Source: an uncultured Bacilli bacterium (GTDB lineage Bacteria; Bacillota_I; Bacilli_A; RF39; UBA660). Taken from it: a stretch of 64,000 nucleotides of DNA. The notes under the pieces were generated by a model. That model was given only the letters and a program-made list of their open reading frames with translations. It ran no database searches and had not been told where the DNA came from. A program made the position numbers and the translations under genes. Below are positions 1 to 8,231 of the stretch, one piece after another (within the stretch, counting starts at the first letter, position 1; each line of letters begins with the position of its first letter). The stretch is from NCBI GenBank assembly GCA_934096705.1, contig CAKOMR010000005.1, positions 27,301 to 91,300 on the forward strand, given 5' to 3'.

Positions 1-219
1 ATCATAATAAAAAAAATAAATGGAACATATCCAATATTAATTTTAGACGATTTATTTAGCGAACTTGATAATAGTAAAATTAATAATATTATAAATATGT
101 TAAATAGAGAAGTACAAACTTTTATAACAACCACTGATATAGAAAATGTTGATAAAATGTTGTTAAAAGGTAGCAATATATATTTTGCTAATAATGGAAA
201 TATAGAAAGGATAGATTAA
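1..219 (+). CDS. recF: RecF C-terminus (partial, 5' end outside window)
   Basis: This is the last 72 codons of the DNA replication and repair ATPase RecF, read in frame from base 1 to the TAA at 217-219. RecF loads RecA at single-strand gaps together with RecO and RecR. The Walker B/signature end of the SMC-like ATPase is visible as PILILDDLFSELD, matching the family's DD(V/L)xSELD. It is followed by the short tail with a TTTD stretch, like the family's QxFxTTT. The gene stops 2 bases before gyrB, the usual dnaN-recF-gyrB order next to oriC. The N-terminal P-loop is outside the window. Family assignment rests on motif and position. Confidence 0.9.
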   Translation: MIIKKINGTYPILILDDLFSELDNSKINNIINMLNREVQTFITTTDIENVDKMLLKGSNIYFANNGNIERID

Positions 220-221
220 AT

Positions 222-2141
222 ATGGCAGAACATTATGATGCATCGGATATCCAAGTATTAGAAGGATTAGAAGCAGTTAGAAAAAGACCTGGTATGTATA
301 TTGGTACAACCGATGTAAAAGGGCTTCATCATTTAGTTTGGGAAATTGTTGATAACTCAATAGATGAAGCATTAGCTGGATATTGTAAGAATATTGAAGT
401 AATTGTTAATAAAGATAATTCAGTTACAGTAAAGGATGATGGACGTGGAATTCCAGTTGATATACATCCAAAAACTGGTTTATCTACAGTAGAAACGGTA
501 TATACCGTATTACATGCTGGTGGAAAATTTGGCGGAGGAGGCTATAAAGTTTCTGGAGGACTTCATGGTGTGGGAGCATCAGTTGTTAATGCATTATCAT
601 CATGGGTTGAAGTTAAAGTATATAAAAATAGTAAAATTTATTTTATTCGTTTTGAAAAAGGTGGACATACTGTTGAAAAATTACATGAAATAGGCGATTG
701 TGAACCAAATAGAACTGGAACAAGTGTAACTTTTAAACCAGATTCAGAAATATTTGATACAACAATATTTGATTATGAAACTCTAAAAGTAAGGATTAGA
801 GAACTTGCATTTTTAAATAGAGGCTTAAGAATTACATTAAGAGATGATAGAGATGATGAAGATACAACGGGAGATACGTTTATGTATGAAGGTGGTATTT
901 CTGAATATGTTAAATTTATTAACCAAAATAAGACACCAATTCATGAAGATATTATACATTTAGAAGGCTCAGAAGATAATGTTTTTTTTGAAGTTGCTTT
1001 ACAATATAATGATGGATATAGTGACAATATATATTCTTTTGTTAATAATATAAATACTCATGATGGTGGAACACATGAAGAAGGTGTAAGAAGAGCTTTA
1101 ACAAGAGTTATAAATAACTATGCTAGAAAAGCTAATCTATTAAAAGAAAAGGATGAATCTTTATCTGGCGATGATGTTAAAGAAGGATTAACAATGATCA
1201 TTTCTTGTAAACATCCAAATCCTCAATTTGAAGGGCAAACAAAAGGTAGACTTGGTAATTCTGAAGTAAGAAAACTTGCAGATAATGTATTTTCTGAAGG
1301 CTTTGAAAAATTTTTATTAGAAAATCCTTCAGATGCTAAAATAATTGTTGAAAAAGCTATGTTAGCTTGTAGGGCCAGAAATGCTGCAAAAAGAGCGAGA
1401 GAAATAACTAGAAAAACAGACTTAGCAACAACAAATTTCTTTGGTAAGTTATGTGATTGTAAAAGTAAAGATCCGGTTGAATCTGAAATTTTTATAGTCG
1501 AGGGTGATAGTGCTGGTGGATCTGCTAAAAAAAGTAGAGATTCATTAAGACAAGCAATTTTACCTTTAAGGGGAAAGATATTAAATGTTGAAAAAAATAG
1601 ATTAGATAGAGCTTTAAGTAATGCTGAAATAAGGTCTATAATTACAGCTTTTGGTACTGGTATTGGTGATGAGTTCAACATTGATAAGTTAAGATATAAT
1701 AAAATAATTATAATGACAGATGCCGATGTTGATGGAGCTCATATTAGAATATTGCTTTTAACGCTTTTTTATCGCTTTTTTAGACCGATTGTTGAAGCTG
1801 GACATGTTTATGCAGCCCAACCACCTTTGTTTAGAATAAGGTATGGAAAAATCCGTAAATATGTATTAGATGATAAGGAAAAAGATAAATATCTTGCTTC
1901 CTTACCTGATAATATTCGTAACAGAGTTGAAATAACAAGAATGAAAGGTCTTGGTGAAATGGACCCTGAGGAACTTTTTGAAACTACTATGGATATTGAA
2001 AAGAGAACATTAAGAAAGATAGTAGTTGATGATTGTATGATGGCTGACCAAATTTTTAGTAAATTAATGGGTGATGAGGTTGAACCAAGAAGAGAGTTTA
2101 TTGAACAAAATGCTATAAACGTTCAAAATCTAGATATATAG
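222..2141 (+). CDS. gyrB: DNA gyrase subunit B
   Basis: This is the ATPase subunit of DNA gyrase, which with GyrA introduces negative supercoils. The 639-residue protein has the usual length of the short Gram-positive GyrB. The GHKL ATPase fold is visible (IVDNSIDEA with the catalytic Glu and Mg-binding Asn; GGLHGVGASVVNALS near residues 108-122). The TOPRIM motif EGDSAGG lies near 427-433, the metal-binding DADVDG near 500-505, and the C-terminal tail ends with GDEVEPRREFIE. The ATG follows recF by 2 bases, and gyrA begins 10 bases downstream behind a strong GGAGG, so the three genes form one operon. Confidence 0.98.
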   Translation: MAEHYDASDIQVLEGLEAVRKRPGMYIGTTDVKGLHHLVWEIVDNSIDEALAGYCKNIEVIVNKDNSVTVKDDGRGIPVDIHPKTGLSTVETVYTVLHAGGKFGGGGYKVSGGLHGVGASVVNALSSWVEVKVYKNSKIYFIRFEKGGHTVEKLHEIGDCEPNRTGTSVTFKPDSEIFDTTIFDYETLKVRIRELAFLNRGLRITLRDDRDDEDTTGDTFMYEGGISEYVKFINQNKTPIHEDIIHLEGSEDNVFFEVALQYNDGYSDNIYSFVNNINTHDGGTHEEGVRRALTRVINNYARKANLLKEKDESLSGDDVKEGLTMIISCKHPNPQFEGQTKGRLGNSEVRKLADNVFSEGFEKFLLENPSDAKIIVEKAMLACRARNAAKRAREITRKTDLATTNFFGKLCDCKSKDPVESEIFIVEGDSAGGSAKKSRDSLRQAILPLRGKILNVEKNRLDRALSNAEIRSIITAFGTGIGDEFNIDKLRYNKIIIMTDADVDGAHIRILLLTLFYRFFRPIVEAGHVYAAQPPLFRIRYGKIRKYVLDDKEKDKYLASLPDNIRNRVEITRMKGLGEMDPEELFETTMDIEKRTLRKIVVDDCMMADQIFSKLMGDEVEPRREFIEQNAINVQNLDI

Positions 2142-2151
2142 GAGGAATTTT

Positions 2152-4692
2152 ATGAATGACAATGAAGAAAAAGACATTAATTTAGATAATATTAATGAAG
2201 ATACAACTGAGGAAGTAGTACTTAATTCTGATTATTCTGGAGAATTTCATGAAAAAGATAAACTAATTGAAAATAATATAGTTAGTGAGGTAAAAACTTC
2301 ATTCTTAGATTATTCAATGAGTGTTATAACTTCAAGAGCACTTCCTGATTTAAGAGATGGCTTAAAACCAGTACATAGACGTATTTTATGGTCAATGTAT
2401 GAAGAAGGTAATACGCCTGACAAACCACATAAAAAATCAGCAACTACAGTTGGTTATGTTATGGGACATTATCATCCACACGGTGATTCATCTATTTATG
2501 ATGCAATGGTAAGATTAGCCCAAGACTTTAATCAACGTTATATGTTAGTTGATGGACATGGAAACTTTGGTACTATTGAGGGAGATTCTCCAGCAGCATA
2601 TCGTTATACAGAAGCAAGACTTGCCAAAATTTCTCTTGAATTACTAAGAGACATTCAAAAAGATACAGTAGATATGGATGATAACTATACTGGAACAGAA
2701 AAAGAACCAAAGGTATTACCAAGTAGATTTCCAAATATATTAGTAAATGGTTCAATGGGTATTGCTGTTGGTATGGCAACAAATATTCCACCACACAATT
2801 TAGGAGAAGTTATAGATGGCTGTATTGCATGTATTGATGATCCCGACATAGACACGTTATCATTAATGAAATTTGTTAAAGGTCCAGATTTTCCAACTGG
2901 TGGTATAATTCTTGGAAATTCTGGCATTAAAAAGGCTTATGAAACCGGTCGAGGAACGATTACTATAAGAAGTAGAGCTGTAATCGAAGAACATAATAAT
3001 CATAATGTAATTGTTATTACTGAAGTACCATATGGAATAAATACTGCAGAATTAAAAGATAAGGTAGCAGAGTTAGTTCATAATAAAATCCTTGATGGAA
3101 TTTCAGATTATCATACAGATTTAAAAAATGGTATTAAAATTACTATTACATTAAAAAAGGATGCAAATCCTCAAGTTGTATTAAATAATTTATATAAACA
3201 TACTGCATTTCAGATTTCTTATGGAATAATTTTCTTAATGTTAGACGGTTTAACTCCAAAAACATTAGGGTTAAAAGATATACTTACAAAATATATTGAT
3301 TTTCAACGTGAAGTTATTATTCGAAGAACAAAATTTGATTTAAATAAAGCAGAAGCGAGAGTTCATATATTGAATGGTTTAAAAATAGCTTTGGATCATA
3401 TTGATGAAGTTATTAAAATTATTAAATCATCAAAAACAGATGAAATTGCAAAAAAAGAATTAAATTTAAAATTTGGATTAGATGATATTCAGTCAGATGC
3501 TATATTAGAAATGAAATTAAAACGTTTAACTGGTCTTGAACGAGATAAAATAGAATCTGAATTAGCTGACTTATTAAAATTAATAGATGAATTAAAATCA
3601 ATATTAGCAAGTCCACAAAAAGTAAATGAAATTATTAAAACTGAAATGTTAGAAATTAAAAATAAATATAGTGATGAGCGTAGGACTAATATTGATATGA
3701 CTGCTATTGATTATATTGATGATGAATCATTAATACCAGAAGAGAGAATTATGGTTGTTTTAACTAAAAAAGGCTATATTAAACGTTCTAAGCCTGAAAT
3801 ATTTAGAACTCAAAATCGTGGTGGTATGGGTGTTAAAGGAATTACCACAAATGATGAAGATTTTGTTGATCAAGCATGCAGTTTATCTACTCATGATCAT
3901 ATATTATTCTTTACTAATAAGGGTAAAGTCTATCGCATGAAAGGTTATGAGGTTCCAGAATTTTCAAGAACATCAAAGGGACTACCAATTGTAAATTTAT
4001 TACCTCTAGAAAAAGAAGAATATGTTACATCAATAGTTTCTATTGAACAAAATAGTGAAAAAGATTATTTATTTTTTGCCACAAAAAAAGGTATTGTTAA
4101 GAAAACAAGTATAAATGAATTTGAAAATATACGTACATCTGGCAAAATATGCATTAGTTTAAAAGAAAATGACGAATTGATTGGTGTTAAATTGACCTCT
4201 GATTCAGATTTAATCTTATTGGGTTCTAGCACCGGAAAACTTGTAAAATTTGAAGAAAAAGAAATTAGAGCTATGGGTCGTACTGCATCTGGTGTTAAAG
4301 GAATTAATCTCGATGGAGGAGAATGTATTTGTTTAGAAGTTGTTAAAGAAGAAGATATAATATTAATTGTAACTGAATTAGGCTACGGAAAACAAACTTC
4401 TGTATCAGAATATAGACAAACGAAGCGGGGAAGTAAAGGTGTAAAAGCTTTAAATGTTACCGAAAAAAACGGTAAATTAGTAGCAGTAAAATTATCAGAC
4501 AATGAAAAAGACTTAGTTATTATGACTAATATTGGTACAACTATAAAAATGCCAATTTCTCAAATATCTAAACTTGGCAGAGCTACACAAGGTACTAGAC
4601 TTATACATTTAAAAGATAATCAAGTCGTAACGACAATTAGTATTGTAGACAAAGTTGAAGAACAAATTAATGAAGAAGAAAACACACAATAG
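2152..4692 (+). CDS. gyrA: DNA gyrase subunit A
   Basis: This is the DNA breakage-reunion subunit of gyrase, 846 residues. The catalytic tyrosine is Tyr152 in AAYRYTEARL. The quinolone-determining segment is HPHGDSSIYDAM, with Ser113 and Asp117 at the positions equivalent to E. coli Ser83 and Asp87. The gyrase-specific GyrA box is QNRGGMGVKG, followed by six-bladed beta-pinwheel repeats, so this is gyrase and not ParC. An oddity is an acidic, Asn/Glu-rich N-terminal extension of about 30-40 residues before the conserved LDYSMSVI segment. The stop codon lies inside its own rho-independent terminator hairpin. Confidence 0.98.
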   Translation: MNDNEEKDINLDNINEDTTEEVVLNSDYSGEFHEKDKLIENNIVSEVKTSFLDYSMSVITSRALPDLRDGLKPVHRRILWSMYEEGNTPDKPHKKSATTVGYVMGHYHPHGDSSIYDAMVRLAQDFNQRYMLVDGHGNFGTIEGDSPAAYRYTEARLAKISLELLRDIQKDTVDMDDNYTGTEKEPKVLPSRFPNILVNGSMGIAVGMATNIPPHNLGEVIDGCIACIDDPDIDTLSLMKFVKGPDFPTGGIILGNSGIKKAYETGRGTITIRSRAVIEEHNNHNVIVITEVPYGINTAELKDKVAELVHNKILDGISDYHTDLKNGIKITITLKKDANPQVVLNNLYKHTAFQISYGIIFLMLDGLTPKTLGLKDILTKYIDFQREVIIRRTKFDLNKAEARVHILNGLKIALDHIDEVIKIIKSSKTDEIAKKELNLKFGLDDIQSDAILEMKLKRLTGLERDKIESELADLLKLIDELKSILASPQKVNEIIKTEMLEIKNKYSDERRTNIDMTAIDYIDDESLIPEERIMVVLTKKGYIKRSKPEIFRTQNRGGMGVKGITTNDEDFVDQACSLSTHDHILFFTNKGKVYRMKGYEVPEFSRTSKGLPIVNLLPLEKEEYVTSIVSIEQNSEKDYLFFATKKGIVKKTSINEFENIRTSGKICISLKENDELIGVKLTSDSDLILLGSSTGKLVKFEEKEIRAMGRTASGVKGINLDGGECICLEVVKEEDIILIVTELGYGKQTSVSEYRQTKRGSKGVKALNVTEKNGKLVAVKLSDNEKDLVIMTNIGTTIKMPISQISKLGRATQGTRLIHLKDNQVVTTISIVDKVEEQINEEENTQ

Positions 4693-4703
4693 TGTGTTTT
4701 TTT
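4680..4703 (+). terminator. Rho-independent terminator of recF-gyrB-gyrA
   Basis: An AACACAC / GTGTGTT stem with an AATA-type loop is followed by seven T. The gyrA stop codon TAG (4690-4692) sits in the loop and the first stem base pair, so the coding sequence and terminator overlap. Confidence 0.8.
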
Positions 4704-4727
4704 GTGATGTTTCACGTGAAACATCAC
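4704..4727. promoter_or_regulatory. parS: parS centromere site 1
   Basis: The 16-bp core TGTTTCACGTGAAACA (4708-4723) is an exact match to the classical Spo0J/ParB binding site. It is embedded in a perfect 24-bp palindrome (4704-4727). It lies immediately after the gyrA terminator and a few kilobases from the expected origin. The cognate ParB is encoded at 45404-46270. Confidence 0.97.
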
Positions 4728-4784
4728 TTAATTTTTCCCTAAAATATGCCAAAAATTTAATATTATTAATGGAAAATGAATATT

Positions 4785-4826
4785 TATATATTTCTAATGT
4801 TTCACGTGAAACATTAGAAATATATA
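4785..4826. promoter_or_regulatory. parS: parS centromere site 2 inside a 42-bp palindrome
   Basis: The exact core TGTTTCACGTGAAACA is at 4798-4813. Symmetry continues outward on both sides, giving a perfect inverted repeat from 4785 to 4826 (42 bp). ParB recognises only the 16-bp core, so the added symmetry is not explained by the known contact requirements. Confidence 0.96.
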
Positions 4827-4872
4827 TTATAATCAAAAATTAAATATAAACTATTTATAATTAAAAATATAT

Positions 4873-4894
4873 CAATGTTTCACGTGAAACATTG
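4873..4894. promoter_or_regulatory. parS: parS centromere site 3
   Basis: This is the third exact core, TGTTTCACGTGAAACA at 4876-4891, in a perfect 22-bp palindrome. The three cores are spaced 90 and 78 bp apart, a tight ParB-loading cluster. No open reading frame of credible coding character crosses the cluster. Confidence 0.96.
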
Positions 4895-4916
4895 TATAAA
4901 AAATATATAATTTTGC

Positions 4917-4945
4917 TTGATTAGGATAATTAAATTTGATATTAT
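4917..4945 (+). promoter_or_regulatory. SigA-type promoter of the SRP RNA
   Basis: The -35 TTGATT (4917-4922), a 17-bp spacer and the -10 TATTAT (4940-4945) place the start about 7 bases downstream, exactly at the first paired base of the SRP RNA hairpin (4952). Confidence 0.7.
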
Positions 4946-4951
4946 TAATTT

Positions 4952-5029
4952 GTGCAACAAATATATTGTAATCTGGTCAGGTTAGGAATAAAGCAGCCAT
5001 ATCAATCAATGTTTGTGTGCACTTTTTTT
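4952..5029 (+). ncRNA. ffs: Small bacterial SRP RNA (4.5S type)
   Basis: This is the RNA of the signal recognition particle, which binds Ffh and targets nascent membrane proteins to SecY. The apical Ffh-binding hairpin is present: TCAGG (4977-4981), a TTA/TAA helix closing a GGAA tetraloop (4985-4988), then AGCAGCC (4992-4998). The usual TCC/GGA helix has changed to TTA/TAA, a compensatory change that keeps pairing. The outer stem pairs GTGCA...ACAAA (4952-4961) with TTTGT...TGCAC (5012-5022) with one bulge, followed by a T7 tract acting as terminator. In B. subtilis scr lies between tadA and dnaX; here it is before tadA. At about 78 nt it is a small-type SRP RNA without an Alu domain. Confidence 0.85.
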
Positions 5030-5039
5030 GTGGAGAATT

Positions 5040-5459
5040 ATGGAAAATAAAATACTAGAAATTTTAATTGATGAAGCGAGACAAGCATTTGAGGAAGATG
5101 AAGTTCCAGTTGGGTGTGTAATAATTAAAAACTCACAAATCCTAAGTACATCCCATAACACTAAAATGCAAAATAAATGTGTAATTAACCATGCAGAAAT
5201 AAATGCTATTATTACTGCAAGTAAAATCATAGGTGATTGGCGTTTAGATGAATGTACTTTATATGTTACTTTAGAACCATGCAGCATGTGTAAAGAGGCT
5301 ATTAGACAAGCAAGAATAAGAAAAGTATATTATTTATTACCATCAGAGTTTCATAACGAGGATAATAAAGAAATAAATTACACACTAATTGATCAAAATA
5401 ATGAAATTCAAAAAGATTATAAATTATTATTACAGCAATTTTTTTCTAATAAAAGATAG
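5040..5459 (+). CDS. tadA: tRNA(adenosine34) deaminase TadA
   Basis: TadA converts adenosine 34 of tRNA-Arg(ACG) to inosine so that one tRNA reads several Arg codons. The zinc-dependent cytidine/deoxycytidylate deaminase fold is shown by HAEINAI (His51 zinc ligand, Glu53 proton shuttle) and PCSMC (Cys81 and Cys84 zinc ligands). The protein is 139 residues, slightly short for the family. I chose the ATG at 5040 because a GGAG lies just upstream. A longer reading from 5013 would begin inside the SRP RNA terminator and add non-conserved residues. It sits between the SRP RNA and dnaX, as in Bacillus. Confidence 0.93.
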   Translation: MENKILEILIDEARQAFEEDEVPVGCVIIKNSQILSTSHNTKMQNKCVINHAEINAIITASKIIGDWRLDECTLYVTLEPCSMCKEAIRQARIRKVYYLLPSEFHNEDNKEINYTLIDQNNEIQKDYKLLLQQFFSNKR

Positions 5460-5502
5460 AATAATAATAAATTAATTGTTATAATTATAGACGGAGGAAA
5501 TC

Positions 5503-7086
5503 ATGGATTATAAGGTATTATATAGAAAATATCGTCCACAAACTTTTGATGAACTTGTTGGACAAAATGTTGTAGTAAAATTATTAAAAGATAGTATTTT
5601 AGAAAATAGAATATCGCATGCTTATATTTTTTCTGGACCTAGAGGAACAGGTAAAACAAGTACAGCAAAGATATTTGCAAGAGCTATAAATTGTTTGGAT
5701 AATAATGATGGAAATCCATGCTTAAAATGTGAATTATGTAAAAATTTTAATAATAGTAGCGATGTATATGAAATAGATGCTGCTTCAAATACTGGAGTAG
5801 ATCAAATAAGAGAAATTATTGATAATGTTAAATTAAGCCCAATTAATTCAAAATACAAAGTATATATTATTGATGAAGTTCATATGCTAAGTACTAGTGC
5901 ATTTAATGCACTTTTATTAACGTTAGAAGAACCACCATCACATGCTATATTTATATTAGCTACAACGAATATTGAAGACGTACCAATTACAGTTTTATCA
6001 AGATGCCAGAGACTTGATTTTAAGAAAATCGGTGTAAATGACATAATCAACCAATTAAAAAGTATTTGTAAAAAAGAAAATATAGATATTACTGATGACG
6101 CATTAACTGAAATAGCTAATTTTTCTGAAGGCGGATTAAGAGATGCTTTGAGCATACTTGACCAAATATCAAAATTGAAAAAACATATAGTAATTGAAGA
6201 CGTCTTAGATAATCTAGGCTTGATTTCTAATGCACAGGTTACTGAAATGGTTGATAAATTAAATGATAATGATACAAATTATATAATTACATTTATTGAA
6301 AAAGTTAAAGAATTATCAGTTGATTATAAAACTTTAATAAAAAAAATCGTTAATGTTTTAAAAAAAAGAGCTTTGGAAATAAAATTGAATGATAGAATTG
6401 ATAGGCTCAGTTATGATGAATATAAAAGTATATGTTTTGAACTTTCAGATACATTATATAAAACTAATATTAATGTTGATTTGTTTAGTCTACTAGAATT
6501 AATTTTACTAAAATATATAAAAAATGATACGAAAGATGAAACATCTGAAAAAGTAGCCTTCCATAGTGAAAATAATGTAAAAATTGAAGAAAATAAACAA
6601 TTAAACACAGAAAAAAATGTGGAGTTACAGCAAAACAAAAACAAAAGTTCGTATATAATTCAACTGGAAAAAGTTCGAATTAATAATTGTTTTGTTTCAG
6701 CATCAAAAGATAACAAAAATTTATGTTGTGAAATGTGGAAAAAGTTTAAACAAATTACTGAAAATAAAAAGGTTAAAGGTTTAATTGAGGATACAGATGT
6801 TGTTTTAGCGTCGCCTACTATTATAGTATTATGTACAAATATTAAATCTTTAGCAAATGAGATTAATAAGAATTTTAAAATTATTGAGGATAATTTTAAT
6901 GAAATGTTTAATAAAAATTACTTAATTATTGCTACCGACACAGATAACTGGAATAATGAAATAAATGTGTTTAAAAATAATATAAAAAATAAAATAAAAT
7001 ATAGTTTAATGTCAGAACCGGTAGAAAATAATGAATTAGATGATATAATGGATATATTCGATATAAATAAGATTGTGGAAAAATAA
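5503..7086 (+). CDS. dnaX: DNA polymerase III subunits gamma/tau
   Basis: This is the AAA+ clamp-loader ATPase that loads the DnaN sliding clamp. The Walker A GPRGTGKTS (residues 45-53), four zinc-binding cysteines (64, 73, 76, 79), Walker B IIDEVHML (122-129) and sensor-1 region LATTNIEDVP are visible. The C-terminal part is Lys/Asn-rich and poorly conserved, as in other Firmicute tau proteins. Length 527 residues. A GGAGG precedes the ATG. ebfC and recR follow, the classical dnaX-yaaK-recR operon. Confidence 0.97.
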   Translation: MDYKVLYRKYRPQTFDELVGQNVVVKLLKDSILENRISHAYIFSGPRGTGKTSTAKIFARAINCLDNNDGNPCLKCELCKNFNNSSDVYEIDAASNTGVDQIREIIDNVKLSPINSKYKVYIIDEVHMLSTSAFNALLLTLEEPPSHAIFILATTNIEDVPITVLSRCQRLDFKKIGVNDIINQLKSICKKENIDITDDALTEIANFSEGGLRDALSILDQISKLKKHIVIEDVLDNLGLISNAQVTEMVDKLNDNDTNYIITFIEKVKELSVDYKTLIKKIVNVLKKRALEIKLNDRIDRLSYDEYKSICFELSDTLYKTNINVDLFSLLELILLKYIKNDTKDETSEKVAFHSENNVKIEENKQLNTEKNVELQQNKNKSSYIIQLEKVRINNCFVSASKDNKNLCCEMWKKFKQITENKKVKGLIEDTDVVLASPTIIVLCTNIKSLANEINKNFKIIEDNFNEMFNKNYLIIATDTDNWNNEINVFKNNIKNKIKYSLMSEPVENNELDDIMDIFDINKIVEK

Positions 7087-7099
7087 GGAGGTATTTTAT

Positions 7100-7396
7100 A
7101 TGAATATGCAACAAATAATGGCACAGGCTCAAAGAATGCAAAAGGATATTATGAGTAAAAAGGATCAAATCGACTCTATGGAGTTCATAGGAAAATCAGA
7201 TTGGGTTAACGTTACTTTTAAGGGTAATAAAGAAATAAAAAATGTTAATATAATTAATGATGAAGCTTTTGATAAAGAAAATAAAGAAATTTTATGTGAT
7301 ATGATTTGTTTGGCTGTTAAAGATGCAATGAATCAAATTGAAAAAGTTACCGAAGAAAAACTAGGCCAATATTCAAAAATGGGTGGATTGTTTTAA
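7100..7396 (+). CDS. ebfC: YbaB/EbfC nucleoid-associated protein
   Basis: This small DNA-binding protein of the YbaB/EbfC family is almost always encoded between dnaX and recR. The start MNMQQIMAQAQRMQKDI is the typical Met/Gln-rich amphipathic helix of the family. The protein has 98 residues and ends with KLGQYSKMGGLF, similar to the family's glycine-rich tail. I chose the ATG at 7100 because AAGGAGGT (7084-7091) is positioned for it; an upstream in-frame start would lie within dnaX. recR starts directly after its stop codon. Confidence 0.93.
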   Translation: MNMQQIMAQAQRMQKDIMSKKDQIDSMEFIGKSDWVNVTFKGNKEIKNVNIINDEAFDKENKEILCDMICLAVKDAMNQIEKVTEEKLGQYSKMGGLF

Positions 7397-7996
7397 ATGG
7401 TTTATCCTAAAGTATTGGAACAATTAATAAAAGGCTTCAAAAAATATCCGACAATAGGTGAAAAGAGTGCAGAAAGATTGGCTTTAGCTACTTTAGAACT
7501 TAAAGATGACGATGTTTTAGAATTTAGTAAGGCATTAATTGAAGCTAAAGAAAAACTAACACCATGCAAAATCTGTAATAGTTTAACCGATAAAGACATT
7601 TGCGACGTATGTAGTGATGATACAAGAGATCATAATTTAATTTGTGTAGTTGAAGATTACAAAAGTTTACTATCTTTTGAGAAAGTTGGCAATTTCAAAG
7701 GTGTTTACCACGTTTTAAATGGTTTAATATCACCAATTGATAACATTTCTCCACAAGATATCAACATTTCTTCTTTAGTAAAAAGGGTAGAATCGCTTAA
7801 ATTTCCAGAATTAATAATAGCTTTAAAATCATCAATTGAAGGAGAAACAACTACTTTATATATAAAAAAAATATTTGAAAATAAAAAAGTTACAATTTCT
7901 AGATTATCATATGGTATTCCTATGGGTGCAGAAATTGATTATTTAGATGTTATTACTTTAAATAAAGCATTAGATGATAGAAAGAAAATAGCATAA
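7397..7996 (+). CDS. recR: Recombination protein RecR
   Basis: RecR works with RecF and RecO to load RecA at gaps. The N-terminal helix-hairpin-helix (PTIGEKSAERLA) is followed by a four-cysteine zinc finger (Cys57, 60, 69, 72) and a Toprim domain (LICVVEDYKSLLSFEK, then a region like YHVLNGLISPI). The segment SRLSYGIPMGAEIDYLDVITLNKAL matches the conserved C-terminus with its Walker-like GxPxGxExxYxD. Length 199 residues, standard. It begins immediately after the ebfC stop. Confidence 0.97.
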   Translation: MVYPKVLEQLIKGFKKYPTIGEKSAERLALATLELKDDDVLEFSKALIEAKEKLTPCKICNSLTDKDICDVCSDDTRDHNLICVVEDYKSLLSFEKVGNFKGVYHVLNGLISPIDNISPQDINISSLVKRVESLKFPELIIALKSSIEGETTTLYIKKIFENKKVTISRLSYGIPMGAEIDYLDVITLNKALDDRKKIA

Positions 7997-8033
7997 ATAG
8001 TTTAGTGCCAACATAATTTATAAAGAGGAAATT

Positions 8034-8219
8034 ATGTTGAAAAGAATATTTTGGTTCATAAAAAAAATTATATTTGCATTTTGTATTTTATATGGATTAA
8101 ACATTATGGTATCATCTTTAAATGTTATTATTCCTATTAATATTTGGTCACTTTTATCAGTGACTTTCTTGGGATTTCCAGGCTTATGTATGATAATAAT
8201 AATGTTTTTAACAATATAA
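8034..8219 (+). CDS. bofA: Pro-sigmaK processing inhibitor BofA family protein
   Basis: This 61-residue hydrophobic protein sits downstream of recR, the position of bofA in B. subtilis. It has two membrane segments (about residues 10-29 and 38-60). The stretch VIIPINIWSLLSVTFLGFPG matches the BofA pattern (IPiN, then LGxPG). In Bacillus, BofA holds the SpoIVFB protease inactive in the outer forespore membrane during sporulation. It is shorter than the Bacillus protein (87 residues), so the first helix may be abbreviated. A GAGG precedes the ATG. Assignment rests on motif and position. Confidence 0.78.
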   Translation: MLKRIFWFIKKIIFAFCILYGLNIMVSSLNVIIPINIWSLLSVTFLGFPGLCMIIIMFLTI

Positions 8220-8231
8220 TAAGGAGTTTTA

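Noticed and set aside
1223..1681. 152-codon reading frame on the minus strand inside gyrB
   Set aside because: Shadow of a strongly conserved gene; no RBS or promoter and low-complexity composition.
4609..4843. Two opposite-strand reading frames across the parS cluster with near-identical peptides
   Set aside because: They arise because the palindromic parS sites translate alike on both strands; no Shine-Dalgarno and no coding character.
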